NCBI RefSeq assembly: GCF_014279975.1
Contig: NZ_CP047936.1
Coordinates: forward strand, 2,294,001-2,358,000
Source: Synechococcus sp. BIOS-U3-1
Lineage (GTDB): Bacteria; Cyanobacteriota; Cyanobacteriia; PCC-6307; Cyanobiaceae
Direction of reading: 5' to 3'
Length of the DNA: 64,000 nt
Shown here: positions 53,044-64,000 of the stretch, in pieces
How positions within the stretch are numbered: position 1 is the stretch's first letter
Layout of the letters: each line of letters begins with the position of its first letter
Program-made: the position numbers and the translations under genes
Notes under the pieces: model-generated
The model's database searches: none
What the model saw: only the letters and a program-made list of their open reading frames with translations
What the model was told of the DNA's origin: nothing

Positions 53044-54211
53044 CGCCATCCCCAGCTACTCCGTTAAGGAGCTCAACAGCGCGGTTGGCTCACTACTGGA
53101 ACGCGGTTTCGCCCCCCGCTTTCTGGTTCAGGGCACTGCGTCACGTCCCCAGGTCAAGAAGGGACACCTCTGGATGAACCTCACCGATGGAGAGGCCACC
53201 ATCACAGTGGTCTGCTGGGCTTCTCGGTTGAACCAGCTCGATTACGTCCCAGCGGATGGTGACGGAATCACAGTGGTGGGAAAACTGAATTTCTGGGCCG
53301 CCCGCGCCAGTCTGGCCGTACAGGCCATCGACATTCGCCCGAGTCTCTCCACTGTTGAACGACGCTTTGAAGCCGTCAAAGCGCTGCTGACATCAGAAGG
53401 GTTAATTGATCCAACAGCACGAAGACGCCTGCCATTAAGCCCCAAGCGAATTGCTCTATTAACGAGCGTTCCAAGTTCAGCCCTGGCGGACATGCTGAGG
53501 ACTGCCCGAGAGCGCTGGCCTCTGGCAGAGCTGCTTGTCGTTCCAATCCCTGTTCAGGGCACCGTCTCTCCACAGATCTGCGCAGTCCTAGAGAAGATCA
53601 ACCAAGCCCAACCCCAATTGAAGCTGGATGCTCTGGTCCTGGCCAGGGGAGGGGGCAGCCGAGAGGATCTGATGGTGTTTGACGATGAACAGGTCTGTCG
53701 CGCCATTGCTTCGTTCTGCTGTCCGGTCGTGACAGGTCTGGGGCATGAAGACGATCTCACCGTGGCCGACCTGGTGGCTGATCACCGTGCTGCCACCCCC
53801 ACCGCAGCAATCGTCAGCCTTTTCCCGAATCGAGTGTCAGCCTTGCAGACCGTCCGGCAGCAACGTTTGCAGCTGGTGCAACAACAGCAATGGCGTCTCA
53901 ATCGCGAGAGAGAACGGCTTCAGCAAAAGCATCAACTGCTTCGAAATGTTCATCCGCAAACTGTGTTGCAGCGCAGCCGTATGCAGTTGCGTCAACGACA
54001 GCAACTGCTCAAAGCCCTCTCACCGGATCGCTGGTTAAGCCGAGGTTTCGCCAAAGTGATTCAAAGGGACGGAACAGTGCTGGAGTCCGTCAGTCAAGCC
54101 AATCCCAACGACGATCTGATGATTCACGTCCGAGACGGGCAAATCAGTGTCACTGTCCAATCCATTCAGACCAACGATGGATCACTCCTAACTCCAGACG
54201 AAAACCACTAA
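53033..54211 (+). CDS. xseA: Exonuclease VII large subunit
   Basis: A 392-aa XseA from the TTG at 53033, giving LIANAIPSYSVKELNSAVGS at the N terminus. A longer version from GTG 52982 is possible but overlaps the previous gene heavily. It has the OB-fold nucleic-acid domain (about 5-95: RPQVKKGHLWMNLTDGEATI), then the catalytic part with PKRIALLTSVPSSALADMLR, LVLARGGGSREDLMVFDDEQ and CPVVTGLGHEDDLTVADLVA. A long Gln/Arg-rich coiled coil is followed by LSPDRWLSRGFAKV. With XseB it degrades single-stranded DNA in repair. xseB follows 26 bp later. Confidence 0.94.
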   Translation: MIANAIPSYSVKELNSAVGSLLERGFAPRFLVQGTASRPQVKKGHLWMNLTDGEATITVVCWASRLNQLDYVPADGDGITVVGKLNFWAARASLAVQAIDIRPSLSTVERRFEAVKALLTSEGLIDPTARRRLPLSPKRIALLTSVPSSALADMLRTARERWPLAELLVVPIPVQGTVSPQICAVLEKINQAQPQLKLDALVLARGGGSREDLMVFDDEQVCRAIASFCCPVVTGLGHEDDLTVADLVADHRAATPTAAIVSLFPNRVSALQTVRQQRLQLVQQQQWRLNRERERLQQKHQLLRNVHPQTVLQRSRMQLRQRQQLLKALSPDRWLSRGFAKVIQRDGTVLESVSQANPNDDLMIHVRDGQISVTVQSIQTNDGSLLTPDENH

Positions 54212-54237
54212 CAGACAACCCACATCTCCATTTCTCA

Positions 54238-54519
54238 ATGCCAAAGAAATCCCAAACGGTCAAGAACGATCCACAGGCAACTTGGCGCAAGGATGCTGAG
54301 GGACTGAACTACGAGGAGGCGCTGCAGGCACTCGACCTGCTCTTGGCCAGGCTTCAGGACGAGTCTTTACCGCTGTCCGAACTGCAAAGCAGTCATCAGC
54401 GGGCAGAGATTTATCTGAGTCGATGTGAACAACTCCTCAGCGAAACAGAACAGAATGTTCTTCAACTTGATCCTCAGACATTGACCACCGAGACCTACGC
54501 GCCGCAGAACGATGCGTAA
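54238..54519 (+). CDS. xseB: Exonuclease VII small subunit
   Basis: A 93-aa XseB from ATG 54238. The family motif is LNYEEALQALDLLLARLQDE, followed by SLPLSELQSSHQRAEIYLSR and CEQLLSETEQNV, the two-helix hairpin that wraps the large-subunit coiled coil. A longer open frame starts at 53890, but it runs through xseA in another frame and is not used. The next gene begins inside its last codons (8-bp overlap). Confidence 0.93.
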   Translation: MPKKSQTVKNDPQATWRKDAEGLNYEEALQALDLLLARLQDESLPLSELQSSHQRAEIYLSRCEQLLSETEQNVLQLDPQTLTTETYAPQNDA

Positions 54520-54880
54520 CGTTCTGACCTGGAGCTATCTGTTTTTAGCGTTGCTGGGTGCAGTTCTGCCCTGGCAAGCCAATCTGGAATTCATGCAGGC
54601 GGGATCAGGAACAGGGTTCGACCTAAGTGGCTTCATCAGAGATGCCAATTTGACTGCAGCATCACGATCCCTCAGTCGGGATCTGATCATCGGCGCCACG
54701 GCGTTCACGATCTGGATTGCCGTCGAAGGTCGGCGTTTGCAGGTCAAAGGTTGGTGGATTTCCTTGGTGCTGTGCGTCACCGTGTCGTTTGCTTGCGGAG
54801 GACCATTTTTTCTGCATTTGCGTGAACGCCGACTTGTCGAGCTTGAGACAGACAACGCACCGATCAAAACAATTGAGTGA
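54512..54880 (+). CDS. DUF2834-like membrane protein
   Basis: A 122-aa protein, ATG 54512 overlapping xseB. Three hydrophobic segments are visible (VLTWSYLFLALLGAVLPWQA, DLIIGATAFTIWIAVEGRRL and WWISLVLCVTVSFACGGPFF), ending in a charged tail. This is the DUF2834 layout of small three-helix membrane proteins. Function unknown; it is translated with the exonuclease genes, but that need not mean a shared role. Confidence 0.78.
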   Translation: MRNVLTWSYLFLALLGAVLPWQANLEFMQAGSGTGFDLSGFIRDANLTAASRSLSRDLIIGATAFTIWIAVEGRRLQVKGWWISLVLCVTVSFACGGPFFLHLRERRLVELETDNAPIKTIE

Positions 54881-54900
54881 CCAACTAAAGCAGTGAAGAC

Positions 54901-55251
54901 TTAGCTTTCAACATCTTCAGCCGTGACATCAATCGTGACGGAACTGGCAGGTGTTGAATCAACTTCAACCTGGGGGCTGGCAGCCTGCGAGCTATCAGCA
55001 TTTGAGAAAGCAGCCCCACAAACAGCACAAACTGGGGTTGCCTGCAGCGAGGCGGAACCGCAGTTGGGACAGACCTGCATTCGGCTTTGCAACACCTTCC
55101 ATCCAATCCAGCCAAGACCTCCGAGGATCAAAGGAAGTGCAAGCAAAACCAGCGCAACTCCGCCAAGAACATCGATCAAAGCTCTACCAACAGGCGTTGG
55201 TAGCAAGAGCAATAGGGCCACGAGCCAGACCAGTGGGGGCAGACGACCCAT
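54901..55251 (-). CDS. Membrane protein with zinc-ribbon
   Basis: A 116-aa protein. Two hydrophobic helices (PPLVWLVALLLLLPTPV and VLGGVALVLLALPLILGGLG) are followed by a short cytoplasmic zinc ribbon, CPNC at residues 71-74 and CAVC at 85-88, which fits binding of one zinc. The C terminus is an acidic, Ser/Thr/Val-rich tail. It is convergent with the DUF2834 gene. I do not know a named family; zinc-ribbon membrane proteins of this type are common in cyanobacteria. Confidence 0.72.
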   Translation of the reverse strand: MGRLPPLVWLVALLLLLPTPVGRALIDVLGGVALVLLALPLILGGLGWIGWKVLQSRMQVCPNCGSASLQATPVCAVCGAAFSNADSSQAASPQVEVDSTPASSVTIDVTAEDVES

Positions 55252-55300
55252 ATCAACCGGGACCCGTTGAATGAAAGATCTCCATGATTACTGATTCAAG

Positions 55301-56248
55301 TCAATCTTGGACGACACGCAAGAACGGATCACCGCTCTTCTTCATACGCATATTGGCCAACTCAACACTCCAACACTGTCCGAAATAAATCACAACGCCA
55401 ACCATCCAGATCCAAAGAGTCAAGACAAGAACTCCACCGATGACTCCATAAGCTTGGAATCTTGATCCCAGTGAAAAAATACTTCGACTGACTGCAAGAT
55501 TGAGGATTGTCAGCAGAAAACCAATCAACAAAGACCCAGGAATCAGCGGCAGAAAAGGAACTTTTCGACTCGGAAGCAAGAACTGCAACAGCAGAGCCAT
55601 CCCCGAAAAACCCATAAAAGGAATCAACAGACGGCCGAACTGAATCACCGGCAAATCAGGGAAAATATCAGCCAACCATGGCAAGGATCGAGCCAGTTCA
55701 TCAACAAAAGCCGCTGGAACCATTCGCAGATTGGCACTGATTTGATCTGCAACGATCAATAGACCTATCAGAATCACTACGAAAAAGGCTTCAATTCTCA
55801 CCCGTACAAAGCGATAAGCCTGAGCCCCAAGCGGCAATGCATCAGGCAATGGCTGCAGTACATCGCGCCACAAACGGTCAGCTCCACGCTGCAAGGTCAA
55901 ATAAACATTCCCAGCCGTTACCAACAAAACGGCTGCGCCGAGGAGACCAGCGCCAAACCCCTGAGAAACAAGCTGCATCAAAGTCTGGCGAATAATCTCA
56001 ATCGCCGGTGGTGGCAGCACACCACTTGCATAGATCAGAATCTGTTCATCAAGGTTCTGCTGCCGCCCCAGAAGCCAGGACGTCAAAGACAATGAAATGA
56101 GCAGAATCGGAAAGATTGACTGAAGAGTGTAATAGGCAAAAGCAGCACTGAGATCAACACAATCAGTAGATGCCCAACGTAAATATGCCCTCCATAGAGA
56201 GCGGCAAATTTGACGAATCGACAGCATCTTCGCCATGAATTCTGTCAA
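55301..56248 (-). CDS. YihY/BrkB (UPF0761) family membrane protein
   Basis: A 315-aa integral membrane protein of the YihY/BrkB family, once wrongly called RNase BN; its function is not firmly known. Typical parts are DLSAAFAYYTLQSIFPILLI (residues 33-52), LVTAGNVYLTLQRGADRLWR and the later VIGGVLVLTLWIWMVGVVIY followed by FGQCWSVELAN. Six transmembrane helices can be counted. ATG 56248 is the longest start; ATG 56227 (MLSIRQICRSLWRAY) is equally likely. It lies just downstream of the rRNA operon on the same strand but behind its terminator. Confidence 0.9.
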   Translation of the reverse strand: MTEFMAKMLSIRQICRSLWRAYLRWASTDCVDLSAAFAYYTLQSIFPILLISLSLTSWLLGRQQNLDEQILIYASGVLPPPAIEIIRQTLMQLVSQGFGAGLLGAAVLLVTAGNVYLTLQRGADRLWRDVLQPLPDALPLGAQAYRFVRVRIEAFFVVILIGLLIVADQISANLRMVPAAFVDELARSLPWLADIFPDLPVIQFGRLLIPFMGFSGMALLLQFLLPSRKVPFLPLIPGSLLIGFLLTILNLAVSRSIFSLGSRFQAYGVIGGVLVLTLWIWMVGVVIYFGQCWSVELANMRMKKSGDPFLRVVQD

Positions 56249-56277
56249 AGTTATCGATCCAAACTAGCGCGTCAGGG

Positions 56278-56310
56278 CACAAAAAAAGCCATCCTCCAGG
56301 ATGGCTTTCT
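56278..56310 (-). terminator. Terminator of the rRNA operon
   Basis: On the minus strand AAAGCCATCCT-GG-AGGATGGCTTTTTTT: a perfect 11-bp stem with a 2-nt loop and a T-run, about 30 nt past the 5S 3' end. Confidence 0.9.
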
Positions 56311-56339
56311 TCGCATCACGTGCGTGATAGAAATGTTTT

Positions 56340-56457
56340 ACCTGGCATCGAGCTATTTTCTCAGGGGGCTACCCCCCAAATATCGTCGCCGCTGCTGCGT
56401 TTCACAACCGAGTTCGAGATGGATCGGAGTGGTTCCACAGCGCTATGGACACCAGGA
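56340..56457 (-). rRNA. rrf: 5S ribosomal RNA
   Basis: The minus strand begins TCCTGGTGTCCATAGCGCTG and ends CGATGCCAGG, with the conserved loop GATCCATCTCGAACTCGG between. Last gene of the operon; the length of about 118 nt is normal. Confidence 0.93.
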
Positions 56458-56575
56458 TAGAAAACATTCCCAAGGTTGAACCCTGAGAACTGCATAGGAC
56501 ATCATCAACAACTTTCATCGTTAATGATGTGTCTGAATCGAATAAAACTTCGCCTCAGGCAAGAACCAAATCATG

Positions 56576-59440
<2,865 letters not shown>

Positions 59441-59828
59441 TAATCTCCAAAACGCTTGCTGTTGTTGAAACAGATTCTGAAAAATTCATTTCTGAATTCA
59501 TCATCAAACTCCTATTTGCTCGACACAATTAGAAGAACGTTATGGAGTCTCGGCTCTTGCTCAAGAATTGACATCATCCTAAAAAGAATGATGCATCCAT
59601 GAGAGATGCTTTATTCTTACAGACTTTTCCTATGCAGTTGTCAAGGTTCTGCTAAACATCAAACTGATAAATCAGTTCGAGCCCAGCATCTTATCAACTA
59701 AAAAATCGTGATGACTCACGCTCTTTCAGAATGACAGGAAGCTAGGTTCATGTCAGCGGACACATCTAAATCACAACACACTCGAATTTACCTTCCTTGT
59801 TCAGAAGATGGAGATTGAGTTCGATCAG
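59441..59828 (-). other. Spacer between tRNA-Ala and 23S with boxA-like antiterminator
   Basis: Minus-strand GAACCTTGACAACTGCATAG (about 59631-59650) matches the cyanobacterial boxA antitermination element located before 23S. Its AACTGCATAGGA part also pairs perfectly with a segment behind 23S at 56488-56499, so it is part of the pre-23S processing stem as well. Small hairpins occur near 59575-59620 (CATC...GATG and GCATC...GATGC). No gene. Confidence 0.7.
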
Positions 59829-59901
59829 TGGAGGTTAGGAGACTCGAACTCCTGACATCCTGCTTGCAAAGCAGGCGCTCTACCAACTGAGCTAAACCCC
59901 C
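59829..59901 (-). tRNA. tRNA-Ala (anticodon TGC)
   Basis: Minus strand GGGGGTTTAGCTCAGTTGGT at the 5' side, anticodon loop CTTTGCAAG and TTCGAGTC in the T loop. The acceptor GGGGGTT pairs with AACCTCC, followed by discriminator A. CCA is not encoded. Placed after tRNA-Ile in the rRNA spacer, the usual order. Confidence 0.95.
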
Positions 59902-59910
59902 AACACCGAA

Positions 59911-59984
<74 letters not shown>

Positions 59985-60019
59985 AGGAAGACTCAACCCT
60001 TGTGGGATGTGAACTAGAC

Positions 60020-60035
60020 AAAGTTTAGGAACTGA
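60020..60035 (-). other. 3' arm of the pre-16S processing stem
   Basis: AAAGTTTAGGAACTGA here is the exact reverse complement of 62003-62018 upstream of 16S. The two would pair in the transcript and enclose 16S, forming an RNase III-type processing stem. Confidence 0.75.
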
Positions 60036-60167
60036 AAATTTCCACCAAGCAATCCATATTTCTATGCATTCTTGACTTCAAAATTGAGGTACCGATCGAC
60101 CTAAGGTGACAGGATTTCGGCCTAAGAATGAATTACTCAGACATCAAAATCATTGTTTGTCTCCCTG

Positions 60168-61652
<1,485 letters not shown>

Positions 61653-62253
61653 AGATCAAGTCCTCTTAAAGGCTTTCACCTCTTCAACTTGATTTGCTTT
61701 ACCCACTCATCAGCACTGGCGCACTGATTGCAGTTAAAACCACCTTCCTCTGACAGAAGGGTTCATAAGAGTGCACTTAGAATCTCTCCTTCGTGACTTT
61801 CCAGGATCTCAGATCCGGTCGTTGCTCCACAACATGCACACCGACAACATCGAAAGCTCGTGAAAACTTTCAATCTTGTAAGCACATTGCTTCTTTGCAA
61901 CTAATAATTGTTGACGGGACCTCACACTTACATCGCTATTTCATCAAGCTCAACTCACTCAACTTCTCAGCTAAGCAATCGAAACTTGACACGATGAAAG
62001 CGTCAGTTCCTAAACTTTTCGATTGTCCAGGTTCTGCCGGCGCGTTCCCTCTCAGGAACGGTTGGCGGTGCGGTCTCGCGACCGCTTGTGAAACTTACAA
62101 CACCGTGGGATCTCTCCCTCTAGGCCTTGTAAGCACCCCCAAACATTACAAGCTCGCGCTCTTCATGCTTAGAAGCTGCGCTCCAGGCTTCCGCCTGCCG
62201 CGCAGTCCAAAAACATAGCCCACTTACACCCCTCTTCGCAACTGATTAGCGAA
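61653..62253 (-). other. Leader and promoter region of the rRNA operon
   Basis: No gene is supported. The 5' arm of the pre-16S stem is at 62003-62018. Two small GC-rich hairpins lie close together, GTTCC...GGAAC (62044-62059) and GCGGTC-TCGC-GACCGC (62070-62085). Further upstream the inverted repeat CTTGTAA...TTACAAG (62126-62152) could be a regulator site near the promoter. A clear -35/-10 pair was not identified by eye. Confidence 0.6.
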
Positions 62254-63075
62254 TCAAGGAAGCAGAAGTGACTCTCCCCATGGCCTTAGGCGCTCAAGTT
62301 CAGCCTGCGAACTCGCTGCAAGCACAGGAAAACTGACATCAGAAAGATCTTGTCCAGGCGTCAGGGCCGCGGGATCGTGATCAAGCCATTGCAGGGAACA
62401 GCCCAGTTCGCTCAGAACGAGCCAAGCTGCCGCTAAATCCCAAATCTTGGGTGTGGCCTCCAAGGCTGCCACTGTCTGCCCCATCGCCACGCTGACCAGA
62501 TTCAGGCTGGCAACACCAAGCAAACGAATTTTTCCTGGGAAAGGATCCTGATGGCGGCGCTGCAGCACCCGAATTGCACGACTACAAAGCGACACACAAG
62601 CACTGCCAGCTTGCAGGCGGGTCTCAGGTGAGAGAGGTTTGCCATTGCGCCAGGCGCCTCGACCGCGGATCGCCACAATGCGCTGACGCAGAGAAGGAAT
62701 CTCAAGAAAAGCCTCGGTAGGACGTCCGTCAACAAAACGAGCCACGGAGATCGCCCAATAAGGAATGCCAGCAGCGAAGTTGGTGGTGCCGTCAAGAGGA
62801 TCCACCACCCAGAAGGCTGAAGAGGAGGGGCAGCTCTTGTCACCCTCCTCACTGAGGGTGAATTCCCCGGGAGCGAGCTCAGAAAGCCCTTCCACCAGGG
62901 CCTCATCGCTCCAGCGATCACAGGCAGTGATCAAGGAACCATCAGCCTTGATATCGGAAACAATATGCCCGAAATCTTGTCGTTGCCGATCGGCGACCCT
63001 GTCGAGCAGCTGATGAACTGCAAGTAACTGCTGAGGATTAAGGAGTCTTGAGGTCAACGTCGCATCATTGTTCAA
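62254..63075 (-). CDS. Inositol-monophosphatase-family phosphatase
   Basis: A 273-aa lithium-sensitive phosphatase-fold protein. The metal-binding motif WVVDPLDGTTNFAAGIPYWA (residues 89-108) with Asp92, Asp95 and the GTT turn, the upstream Glu-Glu in TLSEEGDKS, and IWDLAAAWLVLSELG (about 210) complete the active site. Members act on inositol phosphate, PAP (CysQ) or fructose bisphosphate; the sequence does not decide. Its ATG overlaps the stop of the TolC-like gene by 4 bp, suggesting co-translation. The rRNA operon begins downstream, on the same strand. Confidence 0.9.
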   Translation of the reverse strand: MNNDATLTSRLLNPQQLLAVHQLLDRVADRQRQDFGHIVSDIKADGSLITACDRWSDEALVEGLSELAPGEFTLSEEGDKSCPSSSAFWVVDPLDGTTNFAAGIPYWAISVARFVDGRPTEAFLEIPSLRQRIVAIRGRGAWRNGKPLSPETRLQAGSACVSLCSRAIRVLQRRHQDPFPGKIRLLGVASLNLVSVAMGQTVAALEATPKIWDLAAAWLVLSELGCSLQWLDHDPAALTPGQDLSDVSFPVLAASSQAELERLRPWGESLLLP

Positions 63076-64000
63076 GAACCCAATAGGGACGCTTGGCAGG
63101 CAGGAAGGTTGGGTGAGGGTTTGATCTGAACCTCTTCCGATTCAGGGCGTTGTGGCTTATTAGACGGCAAAACTTTAGGTGGGCAGGAAATGACCTGGTC
63201 GAGCCCGGTGTATCTCCTTAACTCAGCAATGGTGATGTTGTAGAGGGAAATAGCATCAACATACTGAAACTGTGCTCGAGTGAGGTCTCTTTGGGCATCA
63301 ACCACTTCACGTTGTGACGTGACGCCTGCAGCAAAACGAAGTCTTGAGAGTCGCAATGATTCGCGTGCTGATAAAACCTCTCGAGTGCTCGTGAAGATGG
63401 TCTGCTGATTAGCACGCAAATCGTAGAAACTTTGTTCAACTTGAAGGCGAATGACACCACGTTGGTTCGCAAATTCGTAAGCGCTTGCCTCGGCAGCTTG
63501 CTTTTTGCGGCGATAGTCAGCGCGTGCCCTTCCCCCATCAAAAATATTCCAAGTTGCTGAAAGACCGACTGCATTGTTCATATTCCAACCGTAAAGATCC
63601 CTGTCAGTGGAGGGATCCTGATATACCTGAGTATCATTCCGTTGCGTATTAAAAGTGTTATAAAGAGATAGAACTGGTTGCACCGCAGCAAGAGCAGCAT
63701 TAGCACTGCTATTATTGATTGAAATATCAAGAATGAACTGATCGAGCTCTTCGCGGAAGGCATAGGCAGCAACGATACTCTCCTGTAATGAGGGCTTCCA
63801 ACTCCCCACAATCACCGAAGGCGAAGCTGCAGTCGGAGTAATATCTTGAGGCAGATTAATAATTTTGGCCAAGCTTCTACGAGCTTTAGATTGAGTACTC
63901 AGAGTTTCGATTAGTTGACTCTGATTTCTAGCAAGTTGCGTTTCAGCTTCAAAGACTGCCAATTTATTAGCAACGCCGGCCTGAAAACGTGCTCTTGCAT
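63072..64000 (-). CDS. TolC-family outer-membrane efflux protein (5' end outside window)
   Basis: The C-terminal 309 residues of a TolC-like outer-membrane channel. Frame continues to the window edge (ARARFQAGVANKLAVFEAET), so the TTG at 63962 is not a start. Typical repeated helical stretches are seen, such as RARADYRRKKQAAEASAYEF, RLSRLRFAAGVTSQREVVDA and QRDLTRAQFQYVDAISLYNI. TolC trimers form the exit duct for RND and type I export systems; the RND pair at 25919-30501 has no channel gene next to it, so this is a possible partner. A Pro/Lys-rich tail with two cysteines (QVISCPP and LPACQASLLGS) ends the protein. Confidence 0.92.
   Translation of the reverse strand, partial: ARARFQAGVANKLAVFEAETQLARNQSQLIETLSTQSKARRSLAKIINLPQDITPTAASPSVIVGSWKPSLQESIVAAYAFREELDQFILDISINNSSANAALAAVQPVLSLYNTFNTQRNDTQVYQDPSTDRDLYGWNMNNAVGLSATWNIFDGGRARADYRRKKQAAEASAYEFANQRGVIRLQVEQSFYDLRANQQTIFTSTREVLSARESLRLSRLRFAAGVTSQREVVDAQRDLTRAQFQYVDAISLYNITIAELRRYTGLDQVISCPPKVLPSNKPQRPESEEVQIKPSPNLPACQASLLGS

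Noticed and set aside
53890-54237. Longer N terminus for xseB
   Set aside because: The added sequence is the out-of-frame reading of the end of xseA; the family start is at 54238.
61793-62218. 141-codon plus-strand frame in front of the rRNA operon
   Set aside because: It is antisense to the rRNA leader, contains the processing-stem and hairpin sequences, and has no recognisable domain.

Overview
The window reads as a chromosomal segment of a marine picocyanobacterium of the Synechococcus type. The evidence is phycobilisome genes (a CpcS/CpeS-type bilin lyase and a CpcG rod-core linker), a 47-residue high-light-inducible protein, a SufR/SufB iron-sulfur pair, a Nif11-like peptide, several short cyanobacterial families (DUF4912, DUF1400, DUF2973) and a cyanobacterial rRNA operon with tRNA-Ile(GAT) and tRNA-Ala(TGC) in the spacer. 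The core is compact and moderately GC-rich, with many 4-8 bp gene overlaps. No CRISPR array, integrase or complete insertion sequence was seen.

Layout. 1-2563: divergent sufB and sufR with an inverted repeat between them that fits a SufR operator. 2642-5551: bilin lyase, cpcG with terminator, a DUF4912 protein and a small membrane protein. 5603-7024: a two-HKD phospholipase-D-family lipoprotein. 7025-22980: an AT-rich, gene-sparse accessory island with a DegT-type sugar aminotransferase, a GNAT acetyltransferase, a decayed AlpA-like regulator and three giant TPR proteins (1119, 1028 and 1103 aa) ending in O-GlcNAc-transferase-like (GT41) domains. Decayed fragments of the PLD gene sit directly in front of the second and third TPR genes, so a PLD + TPR-glycosyltransferase unit seems to have been duplicated and then eroded. 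The TPR blocks are built from near-identical 102-bp DNA units shared between the genes.

23120-33461: a secreted protein, phosphoglucomutase, an RND efflux system (membrane fusion protein, permease with an unusual hydrophobic insert, small membrane protein), a RarA ATPase with an extra C-terminal domain, and a DUF1400 protein. 33692-37520: a phosphopantetheinyl transferase, peroxiredoxin, type III pantothenate kinase, PAPS reductase and type-II NADH dehydrogenase. 37517-44366: a tightly packed run of hflX, an SLC13-type anion transporter, TrkH/KtrB- and TrkA/KtrA-like potassium uptake genes and anmK. 44373-55251: small regulatory and membrane proteins, an ABC-F ATPase, an HtrA protease, HrpB helicase, hli, exonuclease VII (xseA, xseB) and small membrane proteins. 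55301-56248: a YihY/BrkB membrane protein.

56278-62253, minus strand: the rRNA operon 16S - tRNA-Ile - tRNA-Ala - 23S - 5S with terminator. Perfectly complementary segments flank both 16S and 23S and look like RNase III processing stems. 62254-64000: an inositol-monophosphatase-family gene overlapping the end of a TolC-like gene that runs off the window.

The most interesting part is the island. Its enzymes could form and attach surface glycans (aminotransferase, acetyltransferase, TPR-guided glycosyltransferases), but acceptor and sugar cannot be read from the sequence.
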